A stretch of 64,000 nucleotides of DNA from positions 10,355,404-10,419,403 of the forward strand of contig NC_088103.1 of assembly GCF_036370855.1 (NCBI RefSeq). Reading direction: 5' to 3'. The notes beneath the pieces were generated by a model. The model had not been told where the DNA came from, did not search any database, and saw only the letters and a program-made list of their open reading frames with translations. The stretch comes from Dromaius novaehollandiae (Eukaryota > Chordata > Aves > Casuariiformes > Dromaiidae). The position numbers and the translations under genes were made by a program. Shown here in pieces: positions 25,600 to 35,108 of this stretch (position 1 is its first letter; each line of letters begins with the position of its first letter).

Positions 25600-28500
25600 T
25601 TGGGCAGCAAACGGGTCAGCTTGGAGGCGAGCAGCCCAGCAACACGTCACCAGGCTGCTCAATGGCTTATCCACCCAGACGAGGGGGAGGAAAACCCTCA
25701 GGGACCCCAACGCCAGCCCAAAATTAGACACCTCTCCCCAAAGCCCAGCCCGCAGACCCCCCAGCCCCGCACCCCCGGCCAGGGAGGGCAGCGGCTCCCC
25801 ATCCTTCAAAACCTAAGGCTGTGGAGAGGCTCTGCCAAGCACGAGGACCGACTCCAGCCAGGCGCGGGGGAGAAATGGGAAAAACAGCATTTCCACACGC
25901 TCCTGACAAACCTTTACTGTGGAAAGCAATCCCCAAAGCAGCCGGGGGGAGAGCGCCTGCCGGTTATATCGAATATCTGCCCTGAGCGCTGCAGAGGCTG
26001 CTGCTTTCTGCATCCCGGGCTGCCAAGCCAGGACACGTCCAGCAAGCCCGAAAGGATAGCGTGAGCGGGGAAAGCCTGGGCTGATGCATGTGCACCTCGC
26101 AGAGCCACCACGGGAAGGGCAGCCAGCGTTGTCACCTCACCATCCCGGAGAAGCAGCTCCCTAGCCCTCATTTAAGGACATTTCGGAGCAGAGCTCAGCC
26201 AGGCCGAAGGCTCCCCTTAGCCAGCTCCTCCAGGGGTAACTTCAGCAAAGCACCGGGTGCCCAGGCCCCGCGGGGAGCAGGATGGCCTGGGAGCCCCTCG
26301 AAGGCAGCACAGAGCCTGCGCACGTCCTGCCCGAGCAGCACCACAACCAGCCCATCTTCACGTGGTTGCACCCAAATGCGTCCTTGCACCCAAGTGCATT
26401 CACTGGCAGGCTGAGCTTGCCGCACAAAGTTAAAGACAGATCTCAGGGCAAAAGCAGATCTAAGGTGCTTTTCTCTCCTTTTTTTTTAGCCCCCCTCTCT
26501 GTTCTGCAAGTACTTTGCTTCCTGGTCCCAAGGACTGGCAGAAACTGGAGCCTTGCAATACAAAGAAGGAGGCTGCTCTCATAATATTTCCTGTCTCAGG
26601 AGGAGCAGGAAGCCTGGAAATATCCCGGGACACGCTGCTCTGTCCTCAGCCACCACAGCAAATTCAGAGGAGCCAAGCACAGGTCCCCGTGAGACCCAAA
26701 TCGGGATGTTGACCCAAAAATAGCTATTTTGTGCCATAGTTAGCCACTTTGCAAACAGGAGCAGGCACTTACCTCGCTGCTGCACAGACAGGTTGGTACA
26801 TTACTGCTTCCCTCTTTCTCCTGCTCCTCATCCTCTCCAGAAACACACTGTCCTCCCCTGCGCTTTACTCCACATTTATCCCCTGCCCAGCACCACGCGT
26901 TAGTGCTTCAAACGCAGGGCACCTGGGGCATGGCAAGGCCTTAAAAGCAAGACAAAACTTTTTTTAAAAAAGTTAGCAATCCCAGGTGCTTGGGGAGGGT
27001 GTTGGGCCTAACTCCCCCCACCTGGGTCCCATCTGCAGCAGGGTCTGGGAGCAGGCTTGTCCCCGTGTCTCTGTCCGGCCTCATCCTCCTATAGCCGGTT
27101 TTTCCCTTCGACGAAGCCCGGCCTGTTCCCTGCCCAGCAGCCGGTGCTGTTGATGCCAGTGTGTTTCACAACAGGTATACGGAAAGCTGCTCTGTTTTTC
27201 CATGGGCGACAGCCCCGGTGTGAACGGGTCCCTGCGCCCCTCCTCACGGGGTTCATTCGCCCCCAGCCGCTCCGATTCCCAGAAGCTCGAGAAAGAGACT
27301 GAGATTTTGTGGTGGGAGGTCCGCTATGTTTTTTGGAATTAAAATACTTTTCACTGACAGAACGAATGCAGCCGAATTGCAGAGAAAAAAGGGTGAGGAG
27401 GGAAACCAAAGGAATTAGCGGGAATTACTGGAACACGCGAGGCCTCTTTGGGCTCATCCTCCGCGTGAACTCGCGTGGCAAAGCGGCTCTGCGCCAGCAG
27501 CGTTTCACCTTGTCACCGTTTTATTCTAGGTGTAAACACCTGTGTCGGGGCAGGGGGAGAAAAAGCCGCATAGGAACACTGCCTGGCGTTAACAAAGCCA
27601 AGCGAGCTGTGCCAAAAGCCATGAGCACCAAGAAAGGGCTCCTTCACGTCTGCTCCAGTACAAATGCTGCATCAGACACGTGTTGTTACGCATTAACGGC
27701 TCCAATAAACCCATCCGACTGATTTCTTCTCTCCAAACAGTTATCGTTTTTTGGTCCGACAGTGATAAATCAGCAGCAAGGTGCTGGAAATTCGCGTTGC
27801 CCCTCGCCTGGGGTCTGCGGCCGGCGAGCTGCGCGCGGGCGCTCGGGCTGAAGGGCGAAGCAGAAGGGAGGTGGCCTCAGCCGGGCTTCGCCCCGCAGCG
27901 TCGCAGGCTGCTCCCTCCGGCTGCCTCGTCCTGCAGCGTACCTGGGCTTTCCCACCGCCTGCAAAAAAAGAAAAAAAAGAAAAACAACAGAAAGCCCTCC
28001 GTGCCGTGACTCACCAGGCCGTTTTTAGCCCGGTGGCAGCAGATCCTTCCTGCTGCGAGCCGGGAAGCGCGGCCCCCCCAGCCCTCATCCCCCGGGGCAG
28101 GCAGCGAAATCCCGGCTAGGAAAGCATTGCAGCGCCCCGGCTTTCCAACACACGCACACACACACTGGCCGCCCAGCGCGCGGGGGACCAGGCGTATTGA
28201 TTTTTAACCCTGCCAGGGGTGGTGAAAAATAGCGACTCAAGCTGGGGGGGATGATGGATAGGGTCTCTGCGGCCTTGTGAGTCAGCCGGGCGTGCTGCAA
28301 GGCAGAGCCCTCGGCGCAGCTGCGACACACGAGCCGTCCGCTGCCTTTTCACTGGCACAGCCAAGAAAAATGGGTCTGGGGATCAGGCCCCACCTGTCCT
28401 CAGCTCCATTCCCAGGCCATGAAAATACCTGGGAAGCAGAGCCGTGGTTTGTTGGGCGCTGACACGGTTGGGTTGCACCGCAGGGCAGTTTGCACCCATC

Positions 28501-31160
28501 TACCTCTGCAGCAAGTCCCGCATCGCGGCGGGGATCCAGCCAGCAGCACGTCCCATCGCTTTGCTTTTTGGCAAGGCGATTTCCAGACCCCCCAGCAGCC
28601 AGGCAAGGTTTGCAGGGGCTGAATGCGGCAGCCGATGGACTTACTGCTCGTGCACTCGCGGGAAACCCCTGCAGACTTGGAGAGCTCCCCGGGGGGGCAC
28701 ACGCATTTCTCCCAGCATCTCTCCAAATACACGTGGCACCAACAGATGGGGGAGATGATGGAGGGCACCGAGAAACCATGTACTGCAGGTCATTCATTCC
28801 CTCTGCCGAGGGCCAGCGCTTTCACCCGCTTTTTGCAAAGTTTGGGTTAGTGGCGTTGCCTTGTGCGAGACGAGGCGGGGAAGGGCAGAAGTGCCCCCAG
28901 CCGCGTAGTGCTGCGCCCAAATTGGGGCAGGCAGCAGGGAAGCTGCTTCCCGGCGTGGGAGGCATCCAGGCAGGGGCGCCAACGAGACCGGCTGCTCCAG
29001 CAACGGGGGCTTTCGTCAAAAGTGAGAAGAATGGATGTTTACACACAGGAAAGCTTCAAACGGAAGAAGTCACCAGCCCCATTGTTCGCTGGAAATAATT
29101 CCACTTCGCCTAGTCCTACGGCCCGTTTAAACCTACCTGCGCTTTCCTATTTCAGCCCCAGTAACGGTGACCGCGGTACGAGGCACCTGCGTCCTCGCGG
29201 GGCCATCGCCCCAGAGCCCCGCGGGGCCGGTCGGAGCCGCAGGGCAACTGCTGCCCCACAGCGAGCGGGGGGTTTCGCTCTGCCCCCAGGCTGGGGCGAT
29301 GCTCCGGGGGCCGCTGCATCCCCCGGCTGCCGGCGGCCAGGTCCCAGGTGGTGCCGAGCACGGAAAAGCCAGAAGCTGCTGCCACCTTGGGGCTTCAGCG
29401 GAGCGGCTGCAGCAGCGCTGGTGCAAAGCCGGCAGCTCCAGGGTCGTGCTTTTTTCAAAAAAAAAAGAAAAAAAAAGACCCTGTGAAAAAAGTCCTCTTG
29501 CAACATTGCAACACCCGGACCGCAGGATTTGAACCGCTTCGAGATTTCCACCCTGCGAATACCGCCAGTGCCAAACACGGGCTCGGGAAAGGGCCCCCAA
29601 AGCGAGAGGGGCACCTGCCCAGCGGCGGGACGCAGCAGCCCTCCCTCGGGCCGGCACAGACCGCAGGGGCGAGGACCCACCTGGGCCAGGACCCACCCCC
29701 AGCCTGCGTTTCCATGCAAACACTCTCGGTTAGCGTGGCACGAGGTCAGACCCAGCCGCAAAGTCCCTGCTGAAGCTCCATCCCACCCCATCAGCTGAAC
29801 TTCAGGCAGCCCCAGCTCTGCTTTACCCCCCTGCAGGGTCACAGGCACGTGGCTGGGGGGCTTTGCCCGTTGCCAGCACCCCCGCTCCTGCCCCGGGGGC
29901 TTCCTCGCCCCCAGGCACTGCTCGCACCCTGCCCAGCAAGGCCAGCCACCTCCTGCACCCACCACCCAGCCGCCCGTCCAGAGAGGTGGCTGCTCCTCTC
30001 GCACCCACCCAACGGTCCTGCGAGAGGGGAGCCAGGACCAGCACAGGGACACACAGCAAGCGACATCCCCAGGGACCAGCTCCCTGGCCAGGCCGGGCCT
30101 TTATCCCTTCTGCTCCCTCCTCCCGGCGCCCCGGGAGCCCCGGTCCTCCTCGGGTGGGCTCCGGCGGCCCGGGCAAACCAGCTCCAGGTGGCCAGCACGC
30201 AACGGCAGGAGCTGGGTATTGACCGAGTGCTATCTCAGCCACCAGCCTTATCAGGGAACGGGCCAGCTCCGCGCCCGGAGCACCTGCTTCATTAATCTTC
30301 CCCCTGTCCCGCGGGCGTGAGGTCTCGGCGGCGGCAGCAACCTGTTTGCTGACCGAGCAGAAGAGCCGGGCGAAGGCAGGGGCTGCTTCCCCCTCTCCCG
30401 CCGCCGGCGGCTGCCCGGCAGCTGGCCCTGATACCCGTGTTTTCCAGCGGGTTTCTGGATGATGGATTGGTACCTGGGAGGTGGAAGGGGAGAGGATTTT
30501 TTTCCCTCTAGCTCCTGCCATCCCCCATGGCTGGGGGAAGGGAGCGAGGACGTGCAGGTGCCTCTCTGGCATGGGTATATTGGTGCCAACGCTTTCCGTT
30601 GACGTTTTGCTGGCTAAAAAAGGCTGGGGCGATGCACGGGGGCACAGTGCGCGGAGGAAGAGGGGGCGCGAGCTCCGTACGAATCCCCAGGGTGGGAAGA
30701 GAGCTGCCCCGCAACTGCTGTCTCAGATAACGAGGCTCTCACCTGGGCGACGAGGCCACGTTTCAGCCTGCCGCAGCTCGGAGCGAACACGCTCCAGGCA
30801 AAACTGCGCAGAGTCTGGCAAAAATGACACCCAGGAAAAGGAGCTGAGACCTTGCAGCTTGCTGCCATGGTAGAGCCTGGGGCGGGGGGAGCTCGTCTGA
30901 AATGAAGGCAAAAGGCAGCAATGCTTCCGCCGCGAGCCGAGCGCCGGCGGGTTTCCCAGGGCCGCTTCCCGGGCGCTCCCGGTCGGAGAGCACCGCGGAG
31001 GCAGGGAGACCGGAGCTAAGCCCGTCCCGAGAGTTTGCCGTAAAACCCGCCTGAGGACACGGAGTGTCCAGGAGGGAGGGAAGACGTCGCGGGTCTTGCC
31101 GTGTTCCTCCTCCGGGGACAGAGCATCATTAACCAGCCCCAGCGGGACGGAGCCCAACTT
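25600..31160. other. intergenic DNA, no gene recognised
   Basis: GC-rich noncoding DNA with short A runs (for example around 27966-27985 and 29456-29476) and a small CA-rich patch near 28150-28165. No protein family is recognisable in any frame. A slightly AT-rich island lies around 27300-27430. Confidence 0.5.
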
Positions 31161-31169
31161 GCCGGCTAA

Positions 31170-31265
31170 GGGCTTATAAGCAAATGGGACTTAGTTAATG
31201 TGGTCTAGCCAGCTCCAGATATAAATATTCGTTGATTTTGCCTTTTTTCCTGCAGTAGTGAACCT
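31170..31265. promoter_or_regulatory. AT-rich motif island, weak enhancer candidate
   Basis: A short stretch with CTTATAAGCAAATGGG, AGTTAATG (HNF1 half-site) and GATATAAATATTCGTTGATTTT, the last close to but not matching the ONECUT consensus. It stands out from GC-rich flanks 2.7 kb beyond the NEUROG3 poly(A) signal. Function is not shown by the sequence. Confidence 0.22.
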
Positions 31266-31557
31266 ACAAACCTAACGGAGGACATCCGAAAGCAGGCAGG
31301 CCCACGGGTCTCAGCTGCAAGCGGGGCTCCTGCATGAGACGCATGCTGCCGCGGACCTGCCCGGGGGGACCAAGCGCCGACGGGAAGCCACAGGGAGGGA
31401 GACCCGACGCTTTTGCCCTTTCCTTAAAAAAAAAAGAGCTCCTTGAGCCCTCAGATTACATTTCCCGTAGGAAGGCCCAGCTCTCTTGGAGAGGGCCACC
31501 CTTGAGTCGCAGCGCGGCTCCAACGTGCCCCGGGCAGACGCGCGGCTCCAGGGGCTC

Positions 31558-31585
31558 CCGTCCGTCCGTCCGTCCATCCGTCCCT
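31558..31585 (+). repeat. (CCGT)n tetranucleotide microsatellite
   Basis: Four perfect CCGT units are followed by CCAT and a further CCGT. The array is short. Confidence 0.85.
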
Positions 31586-31889
31586 CCCCCCGGCCGCGCA
31601 GCGTGGGCAGCCCGCGGAGCAGACAGGATGAAGTCTCCCTCTTACACAAACTTGTGATCTCCTTTCAGCGATCGCTTTTTTGTATCGGCTTTAAAAGGGG
31701 GGCACTGCCGCCTCGCAGAGCTTCCCAGACTCGCCTTTGTGGCCGGCGGCGAGGGTGGGGTGGTGGCGGAGGTGGGGACCCAGAAGAAAGAAATAAAGAG
31801 AAGTACAACAAAAAGAAGTTAAAAGTGTGAGTGACAAGTTTTCGGCAACAGGCTCCAGCCCCTGTGGGGTCGTTTGCACCAAGAATGGA

Positions 31890-32010
31890 AACAAATGAAC
31901 AAATGAGCTGGATTTTCATGCTTGGTGGACGGTGAATGAATAAGCAGCCTTTAAAACCCTATCAGGAACTCTTTGGATTGTCATTATAGCTGCGAGCGGG
32001 GCGGGGGGGG
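31890..32010. promoter_or_regulatory. AT-rich island, weak regulatory candidate
   Basis: Contains TGAATGAATAAG, CTTTAAAACC, CTATCAGG (GATA-type) and GATTGTCATTATAGC. This is unlike the GC-rich repeats that follow immediately at 32000. It lies about 2 kb beyond the NEUROG3 poly(A) signal. Confidence 0.2.
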
Positions 32011-32342
32011 GGGACAGACTTTTGAGCGCCGGCCATGTGAAAGAATCCCGATTCTCCGCCTTTTCTTCGCCGGGGAGCGCGGCTCCCCCGAAACGCGCAG
32101 CCGAGGCGAGACGCCGGAGCCGGCCGCGGGAGCACCGCGCACGGGCGCGGAGGCGCAGGCGAGGGGGCCGGCGGGCCGGCCGCGGGGGCACTCGCCGGTT
32201 CCCGCGGGCACCGAGGGGTAGGGACCCGCCGGCGGCGCTGGCCGCCCCCTCCGCCGCGAGACCTCGGTGTCAGGCGCAGACAATGCGAAAGGGCAGGAGG
32301 CGACTGCCCTCGCGCCGTATTTATAGCCCGGAGCGGAGGCCT

Positions 32343-32353
32343 GGGGTCAAAGG
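32343..32353 (+). promoter_or_regulatory. HNF4-type DR1 half (GGGGTCAAAGG)
   Basis: The word GGGGTCAAAGG matches the first half and spacer of HNF4 or RXR direct-repeat sites. The second half is degenerate. It is a single-site match and can occur by chance. It is listed because it lies between two other endoderm-factor motif clusters. Confidence 0.2.
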
Positions 32354-32929
32354 AATTGCCCTGGAATTATGGGAATCACCTCGATTTTCTCTCCGGCCTT
32401 CAGACACGACTGAAGTTCAACAGCAAAACCGGCTGCCTGCTGCTGGAAGAGGAGGGAGAAGGTTTGGGGGGGCAGGTTTAAAGCCTCCTTGCTTGTGTAG
32501 TAGAATACCAGATATTCAAAAATACGTATTCTGATAGACACAAATGACCCCAATCCCCAGACACAGCTGATCCTCTCGTAGTGCGAGTCTTCTTAGCCAA
32601 ACGGCAAGGGATCACCTAAAACCGAGCGTTTAGGGCACAAAAATGTCGGCCGGTGGCAAGAGGGTTTCCCCGGGCTGCAAAAATAAAAGCGAGCCTCCTG
32701 CCATGGGATTTCGGCGACCAGATCCGGCAACGCGTGGGCCACGCTTGTTTCCAGGCTGTCGCCTGCACGTACGCGAGGGCACAAGCTGTGTCCCCGAGAC
32801 GGTCGCGGTCCCAGCGGCCACCTGTTTGTTCCACATCAGAAGTCCGGAGGCCACGGCAGGAGCCGTGGCTATAAAGGCAGGGCGCTGGCGCCGGGACAGC
32901 CCCGCGAAGAGAAATGAGACCATCATGCA

Positions 32930-33060
32930 CTAAACATAGAGAAAAGATAAATGGAAAAGGAGTCTTTCAGTCTTCATTATCAAGTTTCCATGGGTTTGCC
33001 AAAACCATAGCAACCGGTTCAAGCAATGATTAACCTAATAATGTGGAGGCAAAGAAAAAA
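32930..33060. promoter_or_regulatory. candidate 3' enhancer with near-palindromic HNF1 site
   Basis: An AT-rich island about 1 kb beyond the NEUROG3 poly(A) signal. On the minus strand 33035-33023 reads GGTTAATCATTGC, matching the first eleven positions of the HNF1 consensus GGTTAATNATTAAC. Just to the left is CCATAGCAACC (about 33005-33015), which contains an RFX half-site AGCAAC. HNF1B acts upstream of NEUROG3 in mammalian pancreas and RFX factors act in islet development. Regulation of NEUROG3 from here is inference. Confidence 0.35.
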
Positions 33061-33112
33061 AAAACGCATTCAAGCCCCTAAAGAAGTCACTAGTTCTCCA
33101 GAGGTAGTAAAT

Positions 33113-33127
33113 CCCCCCCCCCCCCCC
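33113..33127 (+). repeat. poly(C) run, 15 bases
   Basis: Fifteen C are followed by GGGCCCC. Length is uncertain because of homopolymer sequencing error. Confidence 0.85.
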
Positions 33128-33788
33128 GGGCCCCAACATACAGACCCACGGCTGGAAGAGCAGAGGCATCCTAAGTCCCCGGAGAGGGGAATCTGCAATG
33201 CAGTAAAAGCCACTTGAGCGACCGCTTTCGGGAAATACAGCTGTACGGTCACCTCTTGGGGCGTGGGTAGTACCTGCAGTCCTCCGGGCCCTCAGGTCCT
33301 CACCTCGCCTCTTGTCCCTACAGCCCCTGAGCTCCGCTTTGCAATTTTTGCGAAAGCGCTGCTCTCGCCGGACACCTGGCTGTGTGCTCACCCTCCCCGC
33401 TGCCGCGGCACGCGCACACGGTGCAGGGGATGCTCTCCCACAGGGAGACACCGGCGAGGAGCTGGATGGGAAGGGGAAGAGGCCGGGTGATATCGTGCCC
33501 CCGATGCCCGCGGCGTTGAGGCTGTGGCCACCCACGCGGCCCCGGAGCACTTCTGCAGCCGGTGAAAGTAGGACAACAAAAAGCAGTTGAGGCGCAGGAG
33601 GGGCGGGGGGGGGGGAGGGGGCAGGAATGCCGCTAGGTCTTTCGCTCTGCCCGCCCGACCCACGGCGCGGACGGACCGGGCCCGCGGGGCCCCCGAGGTG
33701 CGAGGGGCTGCTGCGCCCCGGGGGGGGGGTCCCCCCGCCCGGCCCGGCCGCGCGGCCGCGTTCAGCACCATGGCCAGGGCCGCGGCCT

Positions 33789-33813
33789 GGGGGGGGGGGG
33801 GGGGGGGGGGGGG
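33789..33813 (+). repeat. poly(G) homopolymer, 25 bases
   Basis: Twenty-five consecutive G, on the downstream side of the NEUROG3 poly(A) site. It could form a G-quadruplex on the plus strand. The exact length is doubtful. Confidence 0.9.
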
Positions 33814-33885
33814 CCTTTGTTTCCAGCGCCCAAATCTCCTTTGTTCTCCGAGGGGCCCCGGCCGGGCGCCGCCCCGGCACAGCCG

Positions 33886-33918
33886 CAGCCCCGCGCAGCC
33901 CCGCGCAGCCCCGCGCAG
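33886..33918 (+). repeat. three tandem copies of CAGCCCCGCG
   Basis: The decamer CAGCCCCGCG is repeated three times without change, followed by the first bases of a fourth copy. The same unit recurs at 37295-37317 on the other side of NEUROG3, in the same orientation. Confidence 0.9.
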
Positions 33919-33974
33919 GACTGCGGAGGCGCAGGGGAGCGCGGCGCCGGGAAAGAAGCAGCGCGCAGCACACG

Positions 33975-34344
33975 TGTGGCGGCGACGCACTTTATTCTCC
34001 GCGGCCGCAAACAGAGAGACCCCCGCGGCCCCCTCCCCGGCACGGCCACCCCGACCGCCGCCGCCGCAAATACTCTTATATACAAATATATATATCTGTT
34101 ACGAAATATGGTCAATAAATACCGATAGCGACAAATTAATATAATTTACCGTTTCCGAGTACAAAACCGTGATTTGTTTCTGCCTGGCAGCTGCCGCTGC
34201 GCTGCAGCCACGCGCGACGGGGCGGCGGGGCGCATCGCCCCCCCTCCCCCCCCCCGGCCAGGGGCTCCGGCGCAAAGTGCGCGGGGGTGGGGGGCGAGTG
34301 GGGCGTCCCCCCTCCCCGCCGCCTCCCCGGGCGGCGGAGCGGGC
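33975..34344 (-). other. NEUROG3: NEUROG3 3' UTR
   Basis: This runs from the stop codon to the likely cleavage site about 20 bases beyond the AATAAA signal. It is GC-rich next to the stop, then an AT-rich pocket at 34065-34165 carries UAUUUAUU (34121-34114), an AU-rich destabilising type word, and UGUAUAUA (34084-34077), a match to the Pumilio element UGUANAUA. Both would fit a short-lived developmental mRNA, but binding is inference. The 3' end is predicted, not observed. Confidence 0.6.
33991..33996 (-). terminator. NEUROG3: poly(A) signal of NEUROG3
   Basis: The minus strand reads AATAAA, followed by GTGCGTC and then a GT-rich stretch (ACACGTGTGCTG). That is the usual layout of signal plus downstream element. 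No other AATAAA occurs on this strand between here and the stop codon. Confidence 0.7.
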
Positions 34345-34851
34345 TCAGAGCAGGGCGGGGAAGGCGGCGGGCGGCGCGGGCGGCGCGGCGGCGCGGGGGG
34401 AGCCCCAGGGCCCGGGGGAGGCGGCGGCGGGCGGCGGCGGGGGCTCGGGCAGGCCCTGCTCGGCCAGGCGCAGGCTCTGCGTGAGCGCCCAGATGTAGTT
34501 GTGGGCGAAGCGCAGCGTCTCGATCTTGGTGAGCTTGGCGTCGTCGGGGAAGGTGGGCAGCACGCTGCGCAGCGCGTCCAGCGCCGAGTTGAGGTGGTGC
34601 ATGCGGTTGCGCTCCCGGTCGTTGGCCTTCATGCGCCGGCTCCTCTTCTGCTTGCTGAGCAGCCCCTCGCTGCGCGCCTGGCCGCGGCCCCGCCGCGCCT
34701 TGCCCTTCCTGCGCGCCGCCTCCCGCGGGGCCGGCGAGCCGCCGCCGCTGCCCGCGCCCGGCGACCCTCCGGCGGCCGCGGAGGTGGCCTCGTCCGCGCC
34801 GCCGAAGTAGGGCTGCGCTTCGCCCGCGGCGCGGTCGCCCTGCGGGGCCAT
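34345..34851 (-). CDS. NEUROG3: neurogenin 3, bHLH transcription factor
   Basis: This encodes a 168-residue nuclear bHLH factor. In mammals NEUROG3 dimerises with E-proteins, binds E-boxes and commits pancreatic and intestinal progenitors to endocrine fate, acting upstream of NEUROD1, and that role is inferred here. A basic cluster (residues 47-60) leads into the basic region (about 71-83, ending [10 protein letters not shown]), helix 1 (about 84-98), a loop containing [10 protein letters not shown], and helix 2 (about 108-124, with [15 protein letters not shown]). LNSALDALR in helix 1 and the HNYIWALTQ ending fit NEUROG3 better than NEUROG1 or NEUROG2, as does SKQKRSRR before the basic region. 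The start codon has A at -3 and G at +4. The protein is shorter than the human one (214 residues). The tail is proline/alanine-rich and compact, but keeps SPGxWGS at residues 145-151 and a terminal AFxxxL, so it looks complete rather than broken. An odd feature is MHHLN, where neurogenins usually have MHNLN. The whole coding sequence lies in one exon, as in mammals. Confidence 0.96.
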   Translation of the reverse strand: MAPQGDRAAGEAQPYFGGADEATSAAAGGSPGAGSGGGSPAPREAARRKGKARRGRGQARSEGLLSKQKRSRRMKANDRERNRMHHLNSALDALRSVLPTFPDDAKLTKIETLRFAHNYIWALTQSLRLAEQGLPEPPPPPAAASPGPWGSPRAAAPPAPPAAFPALL

Positions 34852-34852
34852 C

Positions 34853-34931
34853 CTGCAAAGCCGAGCCGCGTTAGCCCGCCCGCCCCTCTGCGCGGCCCCG
34901 CCGCCGCCCCCCCCCCGCGCCCCGGCCCTAC
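34853..34931 (-). other. NEUROG3: predicted 5' UTR intron of NEUROG3 (79 bases)
   Basis: The minus strand shows CCGCAG then GTAGGG at 34932/34931 as donor. The acceptor CTTTGCAG ends at 34853, followed by G and the ATG. Human NEUROG3 likewise has its only intron in the 5' UTR just before the coding exon. At 79 bases the intron is near the practical minimum, and it is C/G-rich rather than having a long pyrimidine tract, so an unspliced form remains possible. Confidence 0.6.
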
Positions 34932-34997
34932 CTGCGGCCCCGCGGCCGGAGCCCCCGCGCGCGGCTCGTCCTGCCGCGGCGAAGCGCAGGGTGCGCG
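34932..34997 (-). other. NEUROG3: predicted first (noncoding) exon of NEUROG3
   Basis: Runs from the expected start site about 30 bases downstream of the TATA box to the donor at 34932. It has no ATG in a strong context and is about 65 bases long. The boundary at the 5' end is an estimate. Confidence 0.5.
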
Positions 34998-35018
34998 GCC
35001 GGCGCCCGCCAGCCCCCG

Positions 35019-35108
35019 CCTATATAGGGCCCGCAGACAATGGGGATCGCCCGGCGCGGCGGCGTGCGCGCCCCCCCCGCGCCCCCCCGCGCGCTTTTAT
35101 CTTATCGG
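35019..35108 (-). promoter_or_regulatory. NEUROG3: NEUROG3 core promoter: TATA box, SOX site, tandem GATA
   Basis: Reading on the minus strand, TATATAGG (35026-35019) is a clear TATA box inside otherwise GC-only sequence. About ten bases upstream, the plus strand reads ACAATGG (35037-35043), a SOX-type core. Further upstream is GATAAGATAAAA (35106-35095), two abutting GATA words, the second fitting WGATAR. SOX9 and GATA4/6 are established regulators of pancreatic progenitors, and SOX9 activates NEUROG3. Occupancy of these particular sites is inference. Confidence 0.65.

Noticed and set aside
1-33000. Search for FAM241B (C10orf35) exons expected next to NEUROG3 in human synteny
   Set aside because: No frame resembling its N-terminal or membrane segment was recognised. 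It is probably outside the window.
33035-33973. 312-codon minus-strand frame just downstream of NEUROG3
   Set aside because: It spans poly(C), poly(G) and decamer repeats. The translation is repeat-derived and starts after the NEUROG3 poly(A) signal without its own promoter.
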